In this document: positions 20,960 through 31,069 of the stretch, one piece after another
How the letters are laid out: each line of letters opens with the position of its first letter
Numbering within the stretch: position 1 is the stretch's first letter
Assembly (NCBI GenBank): GCA_916048095.2
Contig: OU696589.1
Span: 7,703,683-7,767,682, forward strand
Direction of reading: 5' to 3'
DNA: 64,000 nucleotides
Source of the DNA: Sacculina carcini
Lineage: Eukaryota > Arthropoda > Thecostraca > Sacculinidae
Position numbers and translations under genes: made by a program
Notes under the pieces: generated by a model
What the model was told of the DNA's origin: nothing
Seen by the model: the letters and a program-made list of their open reading frames with translations, nothing else
Databases searched by the model: none

Positions 20960-23900
20960 CTAAGCTCGTGCTGTCCCGTCTCTTTTCCATAATTTATCTA
21001 ACATAGTTTTGAAGGAACTTAAATTTCTAGCTTCAAATATTTTGCTGTCTAATTGGTTCCACTGATCTACGCTCCTAAACGGGAAACTATACTTTTTTAC
21101 ATATTTTCGACAACGTGTTTTCCTCAGTTTTTTTGAGTGTCCTCTACGCACATTTCCTTGAAAAACTAATCCGATGTCGTCTGTGTTGACCGTGTCATTC
21201 ATGCATCTATATATGTTTATTAAATCACCTCTTTCCCTCCTCTCATCAAGCCTGGGTAATTCAATTTTCCTCAATCTGTCCTCGTAAGACATGTTTTTCA
21301 AGTTTGGTACCAATTTTGTGGCTAGTCTTTGAATCTTTTCTATTTTTTTTATATGTCTCACTTCATGTGGAGACCAAACTACAGCTGCATATTCGATCTT
21401 TGGCCTAATTAGAGCTATCATGATTTTTTGAACATATTCTCATCCATGTAGTTGAATACTCCTCTCGTTTTTGAAATAAGTGCATACGACTTGGCGAAAA
21501 GGTCATCAATGTGCGCCTGCGGTGACAGATCATTCTGGATAATCACACCAAGATCTCGTTCCTTGTCCACCTCTCGCAGCGTGACGCATCCCAGTGCATA
21601 GTCCACAGATGGTCTCTTCCCGCTTTTGCCAAATTTCATGACATGACACTTTGTTTCGTTGAGGCTCATTAACCATTTTTGACACCATTCTTGAAGCTTG
21701 TCGATGTCACATTGCAATTGTTCACAGTCTCTCTTACTCGTTATGACTCTCATCAATTTGGCATCGTCGGCAAAAAGGTGAACGGTGCTGTCCAGATCGT
21801 TCGTTATATCATTGATATATATCAGAAACATTATTGGTCCGAGCACAGAGCCTTGTGGCACCCCACTTTTCACCCGCTTCCACGAAGAAGCCGCTCCCCT
21901 CACAGTTGTACTCATTTTTCTATCGGTCAAGTAATGTTCCATCCATTTCAATAGTGGTCCTTGTATTCCTCCACAATACTCCAGTTTCCACAGAAGCCTC
22001 CTGAATGGGACCTTGTCGAAAGCTTTGCACAAGTCCAAGTATATGCAGTCCACCCACTTGTCCCTCTCCTGTACAACATCAATAATTTTGTTGTAAAAGA
22101 ATAAAAGACTCGACACACATGATCTTGATTGTCTAAATCCGTATTGTGCATTTGACAAAACCTTTTCTCTCTCCAGGTGTTTTACCCACTGGTCCTTGAT
22201 GATTTTTTCACACACTTTACATATCACGCTGGTCAGTGATATAGGCCTGTAGTTGGATGATTCCTCTTTCGAGCCCTTCTTGTGAATTGGAACAATGCTC
22301 GAACATTGCCATTGTGAAGGAACTTCACCCAGGTGCAAGCTAGTACATATGACGTCATACAATGGCTCCGTCAACTCTTCCCTGCATTCCCTGATAATGC
22401 TCCCCTCAATTCCGTCTGGTCCAACCGATTTCCCATTCTTTAACTTCGACAGTCTCTCAATCAGATCTTTCTTAGATAAACACACATCTCCCATAGGCCT
22501 ACATTTCGGCAAGATTCGACTTCCATCAAAGGGACTTTCATCAGTGAACACCATGTGAAATTTATAATTCATAATTTCGCAGATTTTCTCTGGTTCAGTA
22601 ATGGTCTCGCCTTCATGTTGAATTCTTTCGATGCCCACGTAATTTTTCATCTTTCCGTTGACATACTTGTAGAACATCTTCGGTTCTTTTTCACATTTTT
22701 CAACTATACTTTTTTCATAATTCATTGTTTCTTCTCGTCTTATTTTCACGTAATTGTTTCTGGCTCTTTTGTACTCTTTCCAGTGCTCATAAGTATTTCT
22801 CTTTCGCAATATGTTCCATGCTTTTTCTTTGTCCTCTCTTGCTTTTTCACATCTTTTGTTGAACCAAACATTTTTCTTGGTGTATGATCTTTTTATTCGT
22901 GGAACATATCTTTCAACACCGAGCTTGTACACGTCAACAAAATGATCAAATTTTTGTTGAACATCCGTCATTGTCAACATAGCGGTCCAGTCGACCTCAT
23001 CAAAGTATCTCTTAAGCTGTTTTATGTTGGCTTTGTCATAGTTCAGTTTATCACCGTAGTATTTACGGGTACCTTTTGCAGGTTTTCCATACTCTAAAAC
23101 TGCCTCTATCAGCACATGGTCGCTTTTGCCAATTGGACTCTTATACGTCAACGATTTTATTATGTCCATTTCATCAGTGAAAACCAAATCTAGTTTTGAT
23201 GGCCCGTCTGAAACCCTGAATCGAGTATTCTCTTGAACCCACTGATTCCTGTAATTTTTCATCATCAGTGTCATAAGTCTTGAATTCCATGAGTTCGGTG
23301 ATCCGTTTGCGTTCCAATTTTGCCAGTCAACTTCCTTACAGTTAAAATCTCCTACAATTGTTAAGTTTTTGTACTTGTTCATCAGATAGCATAGTTCATT
23401 CAGAGTATCATTGAGCATTTCTTCAAACTCGTTCAGCTTCCATGAACTACTTCTTGGCGACACATAAACCGCCATGAAGTGTTTCACACTGTCCAAGAGT
23501 TTTATCTCTAACATTATTAATTCCGCCTTCATTCCAATATACACCGCTTTTGCATTAATATCGTCTCTTGTCAACACCATCACTCCCCCTCCCGCTTTTT
23601 TATTTCTATCCCTTCTGTATATGTTATACCTGCTATGAACCAAGCCTTGAACTACAATATCTTCTTTGAGTTTTGTTTCTACTCTAGCAACAATGTCAGG
23701 GTTTTTTCCACACAGGTATTCATTGAGCTCGATTCTACTCGACATATACCCGTCGATGTTTGTGTACATTAAGCTTGTGTGTGCCTTTCTGTCTGTTCCT
23801 TCGCATCCGTTGCTGCCATACGATACCATTTCTTGATTTTTCCGTGTACCAACTTCCAATGAAACTCCTTTTTCTCTTCCTCCGTCAGTTTCTCGTTTTT

Positions 23901-24006
23901 TTCTTTCATTAGTTGGACCTTTTCCTTGATTAATGCTCTTTCTTCCTGCGTGGAGTCTGGTTTGATCCAAACCTTGCTGTATTCGGCATGGTCTTTCAGC
24001 TTCCAT
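20960..24006 (-). pseudogene. CR1-like ORF2: APE endonuclease and reverse transcriptase, one frameshift
   Basis: Residues 1-862 (24006-21418) hold an endonuclease from about residue 75 (YTNIDGYMSS, VETKLKE, VGDFNCKEVDW, KLDLVFTDE, GKSDHVLIE) and an RT (GPDGIEGSII, NYRPISLTSVICK, YLDLCKAFDKVP, SGVPQGSVLGP, LFADDAKLM, RDLGVII). The frame closes at 21418 at a run of six A, and the C-terminal part continues from 21421 to 20960 in the -1 frame (RPKIEYAAVVWSP). One missing A in the run explains this. Unit 2 has the same shift, so it predates the duplication. It overlaps ORF1 by about 237 nt. Confidence 0.85.
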
Positions 24007-24455
24007 GTGTTGTTCAACACTTCGTCAGCTGCTTCCTTTGACCTGTACTTGATTCTCATGGGTCGCGAGTTTTTAGCGTCGTATTTTCCAATTCGATGCA
24101 TATCTATCATATCATCTTCCTTCACTTCTACATCTAAAGCACTTAGCAACTTTTTCGCCCTTCCTCTTTCCTTTTCCTCCCTCTTGGATTTCGAGGCGAT
24201 AGTTTCTTCTTCAATGCCAAATATTATGACATTTTTATCTTTTTCAACCATTTGTTTCACCATCTGCCTCTTCTTATTCAACACTTGAACACAAGCCCTC
24301 TCCATCTCGGCCTGTTTATTTTTTTGCTGCTCTTCCATGACATGTTCTAAATCATGCACTCTTACTTCATGACTCTTCTTCCATCCTTTTTGCTCAACTT
24401 CAATTTTTTTCAGGTCCTCTACTTGTCTTTTGCCATTTTCTTCGATGTTACTCAA

Positions 24456-24825
24456 TGTAGTTCTGGGTTTTCGTTGTGTGTGGGCTTATGCTTCTTGTGT
24501 TTGCTGGCGTGGTGCTTTGCGCATTGTGTATGTATGTTTGTGTGCGAGTGTGTGTGCATGTGCATGTATTGCAGCGAGGAGTGTGCAAGATTGCAAGTGT
24601 CGAGTGTCGAGTGTCGTTGTGGCATTGGTTTGCTCTGCATGTGTATGTGAGTGTGTGTGCGCGTATGCAATGGTGTCCTTGTATTGTCCTCTGAGTTCGT
24701 GGAGGGAGTCGTGTGCGGGCGTGCTCGCTGTGCGGTGTTGTCTTGTAGGCGCGCGTGGGACGTCGCTTTCCCACGCGCGCCTGTCTTTTAATATATCTTT
24801 TTCAGTTTTGTTTTGTCAAGTTACA
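24456..24825 (+). repeat. 5' LTR of the TRIM-like element
   Basis: 370 bp, TGTA…TACA ends, preceded by target duplication CTCAA (24451-24455). It holds GT-rich sequence and a palindromic block GCGCGTGGGA…TCCCACGCGC near 24749-24780. Confidence 0.88.
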
Positions 24826-25585
24826 AGCTATTTCGGCTTTTACAGTTGCTTTATTTTATTGTGGTTTTTATGGTAGTCTTCGGATTAGTGTAGTTTTTGT
24901 TGTTGAATGGAATGAATCTGACGCGCAATGACTTCAGCAGCGGCGGTGGTACTGTCCCTTAGGCATCAGTGGCAAAGCGGAAGACAGAGGTGGTGTTCGG
25001 CGGCGTGGCAAGAGGGTGTACAGGGGGACGGCAGTGGAGCATGGTGCCGGCAAAGAGGCAGCCGGGGAGCTGCGCCGAAGTTGCTCGCCGTCCCGCCTGC
25101 GTTGGTGCTGGCTACGTCGCAGAACAGTCGGGGGAAGCTGATGGTGCTCAAGGAGGCGAAGAGCTGCTGAAGCGGCAGGAGGCGTAGTGACCCGGAAGGC
25201 AAGGCGGCATTTGTGGAAGGTGGATTACGGCCGGCTGCGACAGGGTGCTGAAGAGCACAGGTGACGGCGGGAGCACGGTGGGTGCTGGGGCCGAGGTGTT
25301 GTGCCCTGTCGCGGCGGCCGGTGATGGAGAAGACGACAGGTTGCGGCGGAGCACTGAAGAGCACGGGCGAGGCGGGAGCGCGGGGGACGCTGGGGCCTGA
25401 CGTGTTGTGCTTCGCCGTAGCCAGGTGCGTGTTTCTGGTGGAGCCGTCGAGCTGGATGGGCGGGCCGGAGCGGATTTTGTGTGGTTGTTGTTTCTTTGTA
25501 TATCTCCGTGATTGTGTTCGCTTTTTATTTTTTGTTGCTGTGTTGGCGTTTTTTATATGTTTGTTTCTTAAGAAACAGGGGGAGG

Positions 25586-25955
25586 TGTAGTTCTGGGTTT
25601 TCGTTGTGTGTGGGCTTATGCTTCTTGTGTTTGCTGGCGTGGTGCTTTGCGCATTGTGTATGTATGTTTGTGTGCGAGTGTGTGTGCATGTGCATGTATT
25701 GCAGCGAGGAGTGTGCAAGATTGCAAGTGTCGAGTGTCGAGTGTCGTTGTGGCATTGGTTTGCTCTGCATGTGTATGTGAGTGTGTGTGCGCGTATGCAA
25801 TGGTGTCCTTGTATTGTCCTCTGAGTTCGTGGAGGGAGTCGTGTGCGGGCGTGCTCGCTGTGCGGTTTTGTCTTGTAGGCGCGCGTGGGACGTCGCTTTC
25901 CCACGCGCGCCTGTCTTTTAATATATCTTTTTCAGTTTTGTTTTGTCAAGTTACA
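25586..25955 (+). repeat. 3' LTR of the TRIM-like element
   Basis: 370 bp, directly preceded by a polypurine tract and followed by target duplication CTCAA (25956-25960). It differs from the 5' LTR at one base noticed by eye, so insertion is recent. Confidence 0.88.
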
Positions 25956-26340
25956 CTCAACCTCTTTTTTAGATCTACGTTCTCATTTGTCAATGATGTC
26001 GTCTGCTCCCTCAAGCATTTGTTTTCTTCAATAATATCCTCATTGATTTGTCGAACATTTGCCAACTCTTTTTCCAATAGTTCTGTCATCTGTTCTTTCA
26101 ATTGTCTCTTTTCTTCTTCAATCGTGCCTTGGTTTAAACGCACTTGTTCCAACTCACTCTCGAGTGATCCCATAGTTTCCTTCAGTTGGTGGAATTGTTC
26201 TCGCAGTTCATCGATTTTCGACGTATTTTTCTCAACGCTCGACTCATAGGTCTCACCCTTCTCCTCTCTCAGTTTTGGGCCTTTCCCTGACATTGTTTCT
26301 ACTGAGACAGGACAGCACTCACCTCACCCTGAACCCCGAG

Positions 26341-26698
26341 AACACCCGAATTGACGTTTGAGGCAATCAATGAAGACTGTTCACAGCTCACTCACTGGTT
26401 CACTCACTTTCTCTATCTCACGCACGCACACAGACACACACACTCACACACACACACCCACACACACACGCGCCATCACACACCCACGCTCACACACACA
26501 CGCTCACACACACACACGCGCCATCACACACCCACGCTCACACACACAGTTTGACAAACGGACAACCGTTCGCAGCAATGTGTACACACCAAACACTCAA
26601 ACACCAAACACTCAAACACGCGTCACGAAATCAGACAGGATCAGCTCAAACACAACCGCACTCGCTCACGACAAATCACAGACTGAATCACAGACAGA

Positions 26699-26700
<2 letters not shown>
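26341..26700. repeat. CA-rich region upstream of the CR1-like LINE; no gene
   Basis: Clustered ACACACAC tracts and a short tandem repeat around CGCGCCATCACACACCCACG (about 26468-26548), then direct repeats of ACCAAACACTCAA near 26587-26617. It may include the LINE 5' UTR. No coding signal. Confidence 0.6.

Positions 26701-26778
<78 letters not shown>
26701..26778. repeat. (GT)n microsatellite
   Basis: About 78 bp of pure GT, adjoining the (TAA)n tail of the next LINE fragment. The unit 2 equivalent (61239-61321) is slightly longer. Confidence 0.97.
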
Positions 26779-26782
<4 letters not shown>

Positions 26783-27449
26783 ATAATAATAATAATAATA
26801 ATAATTGCGTTTATTGCAATCGCCCGTAATGCGCTTTTCATTGCAATTTCATCCACACTTCACGCACACTCTCATTCACTCATGGATACATATATACACT
26901 TTCATACAGCGACATGCATATATACAGGTATACATAGAATTAAACATTGAATTAAAGATTGAACTAAACATTGAACTAAGCAGACACACACACATACACA
27001 CATGCGAACATACTTTCATTCAGATATATGTGATAACATCAACTTGGCCGCATCGTAGTTGAGTCGTTTTCGTGCTGCATCAGTGCGCATTCTCGGCAAT
27101 GCCAGTCGTCTAGTTGGGCGCAGATTTATGTCGTGCTGATTGGCCTGTTCAAACGTACCGTAAAGAGCGGACGGTTTTTTCGTGGTCATTATTGTTCGAA
27201 TGAGTCTTCTTCTGCTGTTTGTTATGAGGTCATCGACCGTTGGTAGGCAGAGTTGGCGGTAGGCTGAAGATATGTGGTCGTATTTTCGTTTTTTGCTCAG
27301 AACTCTCGCACAAAAATTGAGAATTATTTGGATGCGTTGTTTTTGGGTGATGCCAGTTGTGCCATAGACGGAAATGCAGTATGATAGTATGGATATGATG
27401 AATGCATTAATGATGTGTCTGTGTGTGTATTCTGGTAACGACGCTAGTG

Positions 27450-27450
<1 letters not shown>
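26779..27450 (-). mobile_element. 5'-truncated 3' end of a fourth LINE with (ATT)n tail
   Basis: On the minus strand an RT C-terminal coding remnant (27450-27016) is followed by about 210 bp of 3' UTR ending TGCAATAAACGCAATTATT and (ATT)n at 26805-26779. Trinucleotide tails of this kind are typical of L2/CR1-type LINEs. The 5' end is cut by a (GT)n tract. Second copy at 61322-61994. Confidence 0.75.
27016..27450 (-). pseudogene. LINE reverse transcriptase C-terminal fragment
   Basis: The 145-codon open frame has no start and ends at TGA 27016-27018. The translation contains NAFIISILSYCISVYG, followed by a block with RIQIILNFCARVLS, the conserved region after the RT thumb of CR1/L2-like elements where helices pack before the C terminus. 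No catalytic motif remains. It was too short of a start codon to be called by simple ORF scans. Copy at 61560-61994. Confidence 0.75.

Positions 27451-27451
<1 letters not shown>

Positions 27452-27496
<45 letters not shown>
27452..27496. repeat. (GT)n microsatellite
   Basis: About 45 bp of GT that truncates the LINE fragment on its left. Repeated at 61996-62040. Confidence 0.95.
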
Positions 27497-27497
<1 letters not shown>

Positions 27498-27792
27498 TAG
27501 GTGTACGTGTCTCCCTCTCTCTCTGAAAATTTTCTTGTCTACACTTTAAACTAAATTTTAAATTTTAAAAATTGAACCAAAAACAAATATAGCGGTGAAA
27601 AGACAAAATGAACCCTTGAAAATGCGAAAATTTGGGTCAATATTCTGCAGACTACTCCTCCTAAACCAGCAATGGTACAACTATACAAATTATACCACTG
27701 TGTAGAAAATTGTCTGTCTTACTCAACAAACTATAATTCATACCCAAAAATTGAATATAAAACATGTAAAATGGAACAAAATCAATTATTAT
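27497..27792. other. AT-rich spacer, no feature recognised
   Basis: Low-complexity A/T-rich DNA between a microsatellite and the shared module. The only open frame (27672 onward) lacks any motif. It ends in (TTA)n leading to ATTACAG, which resembles a splice acceptor but has no supporting exon. Confidence 0.5.
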
Positions 27793-28038
27793 TATTATTA
27801 TTATTAATTACAGGCAAATCCAGTAGCATGGGAAGAGTGCAAGCACTATTACCACCCTAAGGTGGCCCCATGTACCGGAAGTGCCCAAAAGATTCAGAGA
27901 GAAAGAGAGTTCGAAGAGAAAAAAGTCTAGAAAGAGAGTTGGAAAGAAAATAATAAATAAATAACAATAAATAATAAACCATCATCCGATAACAATCCAT
28001 AATGTCACTCCGCCCACGTTCCTCAATAAATAATAACA
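27793..28038 (+). repeat. Second copy of the shared repeat module
   Basis: Near-identical to 758-1002, including AGGCAAATCCAGTAGCATGG and the GAAAGAGAGTTCGAAGAG tract. As at 1003, a minisatellite follows. Homologous exchange between these two copies explains the switch seen at 62583. Confidence 0.75.
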
Positions 28039-28690
28039 ATCAGCAATAAATATGTGATTAAGTAAATAACAGCCATTAGTAAATAAGAATAAATATTAAT
28101 AAATAAGTAATAAATAACAATCAAGAACAATACATATGATTCAATAAGAAACATCCAACAATAAATATTAATATGATTCAATAAGTAACAACAACACAAA
28201 TAAATTGTATTGTATTGTATTGTATTTCAAAACGACACAGTAAACATATAATAACACCAAACAACATATTTTCATGTGTCGGGGGAAGCCATAAAGGCTT
28301 ATATCCCTTGAAAAAAGCAAGAACAAATAAAATAAAAGAAGAAAATGAAAAAAACATATATATACAGTTTAGTTCAGTTGGAAATGTACAGTGGCAAGTA
28401 ATAGACGCGTTGCTTGCTGTACCTTAAATTTACAGTTCAGCAAGAGCTCAGTTTCATAATGAGATCATAAGAAGATCGGCAATCTATGATTCTATGAAAT
28501 CTAAATATTCTAAATAAATAATAATCTAAATATTAAAGATGATTCTATGAAATCTAAATATGATTCAATAAACAATAACACCAATAAATATGATTCAATA
28601 TACAACAACAACAATAAATATGATTCAATAAACAGCAACAACAATAAATATGATTCAATAAACAACAACAGCCAACACTGAGTAAAAGTT
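28039..28690. repeat. Minisatellite (same 30-bp family) interrupted by a LINE 3' tail
   Basis: AATAAATATGATTCAATAAA-type repeats as at 1003-1600, shorter here and split at 28206-28554 by a retroelement tail. The array ends at CACTGAGTAAAAGT, where the match to the first array (about 1436) stops. Confidence 0.75.
28206..28554 (-). mobile_element. Truncated LINE 3' tail inserted in the minisatellite
   Basis: On the minus strand the insert ends with a hairpin-like AAGCCTTTATGGCTT and (ATACA)n. It is flanked by a 5-bp duplication TAAAT at 28201-28205 and 28555-28559, and the uninterrupted array at about 1164 carries only one TAAAT there. This is the mark of target-primed reverse transcription of a severely 5'-truncated copy. 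No coding part is left. Copy at 57615-57963. Confidence 0.8.
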
Positions 28691-28756
28691 CTACATTCAA
28701 TCTACATTCAAAATATTATTCAAACTCCACGCGTCCGATTTTCTATACTATTTTCT

Positions 28757-29487
28757 CTACACTTGCGACAGGACACTCTTGAGTGCGTCGAATGCTTCCT
28801 CAGCAGCCTGCGTCCACTCCAGCGGCACATTCTTTGGCTGTTTTCGGAGTACCTCGGTCAGTGGAAACGCGATATCCGAGAAATGTGGCACCATCCTTCG
28901 GTAAAATCCGATCATGCCCAAGAATCTGCGCAGACCGGCGATGTCATTTGGGCGCTGCAACTCAGCAATTGCTGACACACGTTCACGCGGAGGGCCGATA
29001 CCGTTGGCGCTGATCTCGTGGCCGAGGAACTGAACACAGTCGCAAAAAAACTGGCATTTTTCCAACGCCAGCCGGAGGCGGTGCTGCTGAAGCACATCAA
29101 ACACAGCGGCGAGGTCGGCTGCGTGTTGTTTGGCGTTGTCAGAAAAAATCAAAACGTCGTCCAGGTACACGAATGCGCACGTTAGATGACGAAATGCATT
29201 ATCCATGAAGCGCTGAAATGTCGCCCCGCTGTTTCTCAAACCGAGCGGCATATAAACGTACTCGTACAGCCCGAACGGAGTAGTCACCGCGGTTTACGGA
29301 ATGTCACGCTCCGCCATTGGAACGTTATAATAGGCTTTCACCAGGTCTATTTTGCTAAACACGGACTTGCCGTGTATTCTCGAAGACACATCATATATGT
29401 GAGGCAGCGGGTACCGATTCGGAATCGTGCGAGCGTTCAACGGCCGATAATCACCGGTGACACGCCACTCCGTTCGGGCTGTACGAG
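28757..29487 (-). pseudogene. Ty3/Gypsy pol fragment (reverse transcriptase)
   Basis: Reading on the minus strand from about 29487: EWRVTGDYRPLNARTIPN, SKIDLVKAYYNVP, a TAA at about 29297 in place of an expected sense codon, then TTPFGLYEYVYMPLGL, ATFQRFMD, the catalytic YLDDVLIF, FLGHEIS, and the start of the RT/RNase H connection (LRRFLGMIGFYRRMVP). The frame ends at 28757 without RNase H or integrase. It belongs to a different Gypsy lineage from the element at 52167. No LTRs are recognisable nearby. Copy at 58166-58896. Confidence 0.85.
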
Positions 29488-30002
29488 TTGCTTACACTTG
29501 CTTACACACAGACATTACACGCACATACACGCATACGCCACAAAATGTTTAACCCTAATTTTGATATATCTTCTAAAAAATATTTTCAACAAACCAATAT
29601 AAAATATTTAGCCCCAATATATGGTTAAAGGTTAAATGCCTAAGTGGCAGCTGCTACACGGGAAGAAGCCGAAGCTTATAAACACACAGGCGTGCCCCGT
29701 GCAGCTCGCTGTCACCGCAGAACCGACCCTCTCCACGCTATGGCGCCACAAGGACGTAAGACGTATTAGAGAGGGCCACCTCCCCAGAATGCATGGCACA
29801 ACTCATGACTGATATCTGGTACCATTTACTGCTGGGTTTACAGGGGCTGTGGGATTGTAGAATTCGCCCAATGAAATTCTGCTCCGCCGGGTTATAAATA
29901 TTTACTTCATCCGCCTATGATTCTCGCTGCTGCGAAATCAACATCAGAGTTTATGTGCAAAGCGCATGACGTATTCGCTAGGGCGCTAGCGTTCAGGACA
30001 AA
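29488..30002. other. Region without recognised gene
   Basis: It begins with ACACACATACACGCAT-type sequence, then a moderately GC-rich stretch (29640-29930) with no long open frame. The GC-rich stretch might be remaining LTR or leader of the Gypsy fragment (it contains GGGTTATAAATATT near 29889), but no second copy inside the unit proves it. Confidence 0.4.
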
Positions 30003-30702
30003 ATCTAGCTAAAAATATAAAATAAAAACATTCATATTTAGACTTTTCTATTGGTTAATAGTTGTTATGGGTTTACTTTTTTCTATGTAAAATTGTATTT
30101 GTTTTCTTTTATGAATTAAATATTTATTTTATTTATATAATATTTGTTACGCACAACGGGCGGGTTTCAATGCTAGATGGTGATGTTAAGTTATAAATAT
30201 ATTTTGGAAACATTATGATGAAAAAGTTTGGTCATTTTTCATTGTTTCGTGTCTGAGTTCTGAATTATTCAGCACGACGGGCAGGTTTAAATATTAGGCG
30301 GTTTAAGCAAACTATTTTGTCAAAATAAATATAAAAATATAGAAATTTATACTTTTTATGGGTTTACTCTTTTCTTTTTTAATTCATATTCCATTTGTCT
30401 TATGAATTGAATACAAATTTAATAGTATGAATTGTTCCGCACGACGGGCGGGTTTACTTGCTAGAATTTCATCGTTTGTTACGTGTTTGTGTTCTGAATT
30501 ATTCCGCACGACGGGCAGGTTCATATATGAGGCGTATCGAGGGATATTTTGTCCAGATAAAATGAAAATATTCACATTTAGACATTTCTATTGGTTAGCA
30601 TATTTACAGGTTAAATTTTTTGCTTTTAAATTTGTATTCATTTTATTTTATAGATTGAATATGAATTACATGTTATGAACTGTTCCGCACGACGGGCGGG
30701 TT

Positions 30703-30775
<73 letters not shown>

Positions 30776-31040
30776 AATTCTCTGTCTGTCTGTGTGTGTA
30801 TGTATGCTTGAATATGAGGTTAAAATAACTGGGCGGGCTCAATGATATAGATCAGTGGTTTCAAACGTAAAAGAAGCGATGGATCATTTTTTGAAATATG
30901 TCCCGCAGACAGCAACTATAGACAATAAAACGTTCAATTTCACCGTGTAGAATGCATTCTTATACAAAACTAACGGATTTGTCTTCAAGATCCAGAACGG
31001 ATCGACACGATCCACAACGGGCGGGTTTATATGCTAGACA
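30003..31040. repeat. AT-rich tandem/dispersed repeat array with GACGGGCGGGTTT core
   Basis: A GC-rich core (CGCACGACGGGCGGGTTTA and variants with GGCAGG) recurs at about 30151, 30272, 30439, 30507, 30683 and 31013, often followed after a few bases by GCTAG. Between cores lie alternating related AT-rich blocks: one with CATATTTAGACTTTTCTATTGG, one with GTTCTGAATTATTC. The pattern looks like two interleaved monomers repeated about three times. Core plus GCTAG resembles Helitron-like 3' ends, but this is weak. Copy at 59412-60446. Confidence 0.65.
30705..30770. repeat. (TA)n microsatellite
   Basis: About 66 bp of TA directly after a GGGCGGGTTTAAA core. The unit 2 copy (60114-60173) is a few bases shorter. 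Confidence 0.95.
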
Positions 31041-31069
31041 TTCAGGTTAGGTTACGTCAAGAAATGATC

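Larger units (their letters stand above)
24456..25955 (+). mobile_element. 1.5-kb non-autonomous LTR retrotransposon (TRIM-like)
   Basis: Two direct LTRs of 370 bp (24456-24825 and 25586-25955), each beginning TGTA and ending TACA and differing at one noticed base (near 24737/25867), flank a 760-bp internal region. A 5-bp target duplication CTCAA is at 24451-24455 and 25956-25960. A polypurine tract (AAGAAACAGGGGGAGG, 25570-25585) abuts the right LTR, which fixes plus orientation. The internal region is GC-rich and has no gag, protease, RT or integrase motif that I can see, and I find no clear tRNA primer site. It must have been mobilised in trans. Confidence 0.88.
23769..26293 (-). pseudogene. 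CR1-like ORF1 (coiled-coil RNA-binding protein), interrupted by LTR element
   Basis: The N-terminal part (26293-25956; MSGKGPKLREEKGETY) is a heptad-rich coiled coil. The C-terminal part (24455-23769) has further coiled coil, an RRM-like core (KNVIIFGIEE, RIGKYDAKNSRPMRIKY) and a basic Lys/Glu-rich tail. Both halves are in the same reading frame once the insertion and one copy of its CTCAA duplication are discounted. ORF1 proteins of this type form trimers and coat the LINE RNA. The gene is inactivated by the insertion. Confidence 0.8.
20886..26340 (-). mobile_element. CR1-like non-LTR retrotransposon with ORF1 and ORF2, split by an LTR element
   Basis: Minus-strand LINE with 5' region about 26340-26294, ORF1 (26293-23769, interrupted by the 1.5-kb LTR insertion 24456-25955), overlapping ORF2 (24006-20960, one frameshift), and a very short 3' UTR ending in two copies of ACTCACATAGTTGT-type sequence and (CA)n at about 20886-20945. 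Endonuclease plus RT without RNase H, with a coiled-coil ORF1, fits the CR1 clade. Unit 2 holds only the 3' half (51091-57288, itself split by a Gypsy element). Confidence 0.8.

Noticed and set aside
24966..25904. 312-aa minus-strand ORF across the TRIM-like element
   Set aside because: It crosses the internal region and into the LTR on the strand opposite to the element, is Thr/His/Pro-rich from GT-type repeats, and has no domain.
26705..26950. ORFs with (VC)n or (TH)n runs
   Set aside because: Translations of the (GT)n microsatellite.
27780..27815. Splice acceptor (TTATTA…ATTACAG) before AGGCAAATCC
   Set aside because: No open coding exon follows and the module is a dispersed repeat; the other copy reads TTTCAG but is equally non-coding.
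29640..29930. tRNA or snRNA gene in a GC-rich patch
   Set aside because: I could not draw a cloverleaf or find A/B-box motifs in proper spacing.
30003..31040. CRISPR-like array of GACGGGCGGGTTT repeats
   Set aside because: Irregular spacing (about 65-290 bp), related rather than unique spacers and a eukaryotic context.
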